DNA from: a bacterium
GTDB lineage: Bacteria; Bacillota; Clostridia; Christensenellales; CAG-138
Reading direction: 5' to 3'
NCBI GenBank assembly: GCA_029218485.1
Contig: JAQXRK010000168.1
Coordinates: forward strand, 1 to 6,314
DNA: 6,314 nt
Each line of letters opens with the position of its first letter. Within the stretch, counting starts at the first letter, position 1. This document shows, piece by piece, positions 5,564-6,314 of this stretch. Made by a program: the position numbers and the translations under genes. The notes under the pieces were generated by a model. It was not told the DNA's origin, ran no database searches, and was given only the letters and a program-made list of their open reading frames with translations.

Positions 5564-6314
5564 ATGCTGAACGCAACCGTCGATCCCGCCCGGCATACCG
5601 TGCTGATCACCGGTGCGGCCGGGTTCATCGGCTTCCACCTTGCGCGGGAACTGCTCCGGCGCGGCGTGCGCGTGGCCGGGCTCGACAACCTGAACGATTA
5701 TTACGATCCGGCGCTCAAGCGCGCGCGCCTTGCGATATTAAACGACCTTGAGGGATTTTCGTTCGTCCATGCCGATCTTGCCGACGCAGCGGCGGTGGAC
5801 GAAGCGTTCCGGCGGTATGCGCCGGGCATCGTTGTGAACCTTGCCGCGCAGGCGGGCGTCCGGTATTCGATCGAGAACCCGCGCGCATATATTGACAGCA
5901 ACATCGTGGGCTTTTTCAACGTGCTGGAGGCCTGCCGCCGCAGCGAGGCGCTCTCGGGTACGCGGGTCAGGCATCTGATGTACGCGTCCAGCTCGTCGGT
6001 ATACGGCAACCAGCAGAAGACGCCGTTCTCGGTTGAGGACGATGCGAGCCGCCCGGTCAGCCTGTACGCGGCGACGAAGAGGGCCGACGAACTGATGGCG
6101 TATACCTACAGCCACCTGTACGGCGTTCCGACCACCGGATTGCGGTTCTTCACGGTCTACGGGCCGTGGGGAAGGCCGGACATGGCGTACTACAGCTTTG
6201 CGGAGCGGATTCTGGCGGGCGAGCCGATCCGGGTGTTCAACCACGGCGATATGCTGCGGGATTTCACCTACATTGATGACGTTGTAACGTGCGTGGCGCG
6301 CATGCTCGGCTGCC
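5564..6314 (+). CDS. NAD-dependent sugar-nucleotide epimerase, UDP-glucuronate 4-epimerase type (3' end outside the window)
   Basis: This is an extended short-chain dehydrogenase/reductase. The first 250 residues are visible; related enzymes run to about 320-350. The NAD-binding Rossmann motif is GAAGFIG (17-23), after strand TVLIT. DNLNDYYDPALKRARL follows the second strand and is characteristic of the UDP-glucuronate epimerase group. NLAAQAGVRYSIENP and the Ser-rich ASSSSVYG (141-148, likely catalytic Ser143) come next, then the catalytic pair Y168 and K172 in YAATK. Substrate-side motifs are RFFTVYGPWGRPDMA (194-208) and RDFTYIDD (232-239). Together these match the CapI/LpsL-like family, which interconverts UDP-glucuronate and UDP-galacturonate in the cytoplasm using tightly bound NAD+. 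The product feeds capsule or other surface polysaccharides. A related 4-epimerase specificity is possible without the C-terminus. The gene has its own strong promoter and is separated from the foldase by a terminator. Confidence 0.9.
   Translation, partial: MLNATVDPARHTVLITGAAGFIGFHLARELLRRGVRVAGLDNLNDYYDPALKRARLAILNDLEGFSFVHADLADAAAVDEAFRRYAPGIVVNLAAQAGVRYSIENPRAYIDSNIVGFFNVLEACRRSEALSGTRVRHLMYASSSSVYGNQQKTPFSVEDDASRPVSLYAATKRADELMAYTYSHLYGVPTTGLRFFTVYGPWGRPDMAYYSFAERILAGEPIRVFNHGDMLRDFTYIDDVVTCVARMLGC

Noticed and set aside
5738..6244. 168-residue reverse-strand open frame over the epimerase
   Set aside because: It is antisense to clearly conserved epimerase motifs and shows no motifs of its own.

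Overview
The window is a GC-rich bacterial chromosome segment with every convincing gene on the + strand. AGGAGG-type ribosome binding sites, sigma-A-like promoter boxes, a short lysine-led lipoprotein signal and an mfd gene followed by a parvulin-like foldase together suggest a high-GC Firmicute, perhaps a gut clostridial lineage such as Oscillospirales or a relative. That placement is inferred from style and gene order; no taxonomic marker gene is present.

Layout. Positions 1-120 hold a probable 39-residue C-terminal tail of an unidentified gene. Positions 121-281 are a GC-rich leader without a convincing gene; they carry a G-quadruplex-type motif, a chain of competing short hairpins and a small dyad. 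Positions 282-3776 encode Mfd, the transcription-repair coupling factor, complete and with all its motifs. The last 60 bases or so of mfd turn AT-rich and contain a promoter whose -10 box overlaps the mfd stop codon. Positions 3822-5213 encode an exported lipoprotein of the SurA/PrsA/PpiC foldase type. Its parvulin-like domain appears split by a helical insertion and lacks the usual histidines. A strong hairpin terminator (5236-5274) closes this unit. Positions 5275-5510 are a G-rich intergenic stretch with a second G-quadruplex-type motif and a 13-bp dyad. A strong extended -10 promoter then drives an NAD-dependent sugar-nucleotide epimerase of the UDP-glucuronate 4-epimerase type, which starts at 5564 and runs off the window end.

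How the parts fit. Mfd (cytoplasmic, DNA repair) and the lipoprotein foldase (cell surface, protein folding) do not share a pathway. Their closeness looks like conserved order plus read-through, with the foldase also having its own promoter inside the mfd end. The epimerase is a separate transcription unit and may open a surface-polysaccharide locus beyond the window. I see no mobile element, CRISPR array, tRNA or rRNA, and no clearly novel multi-gene system. The items worth a second look are mainly regulatory DNA and the divergent parvulin domain.
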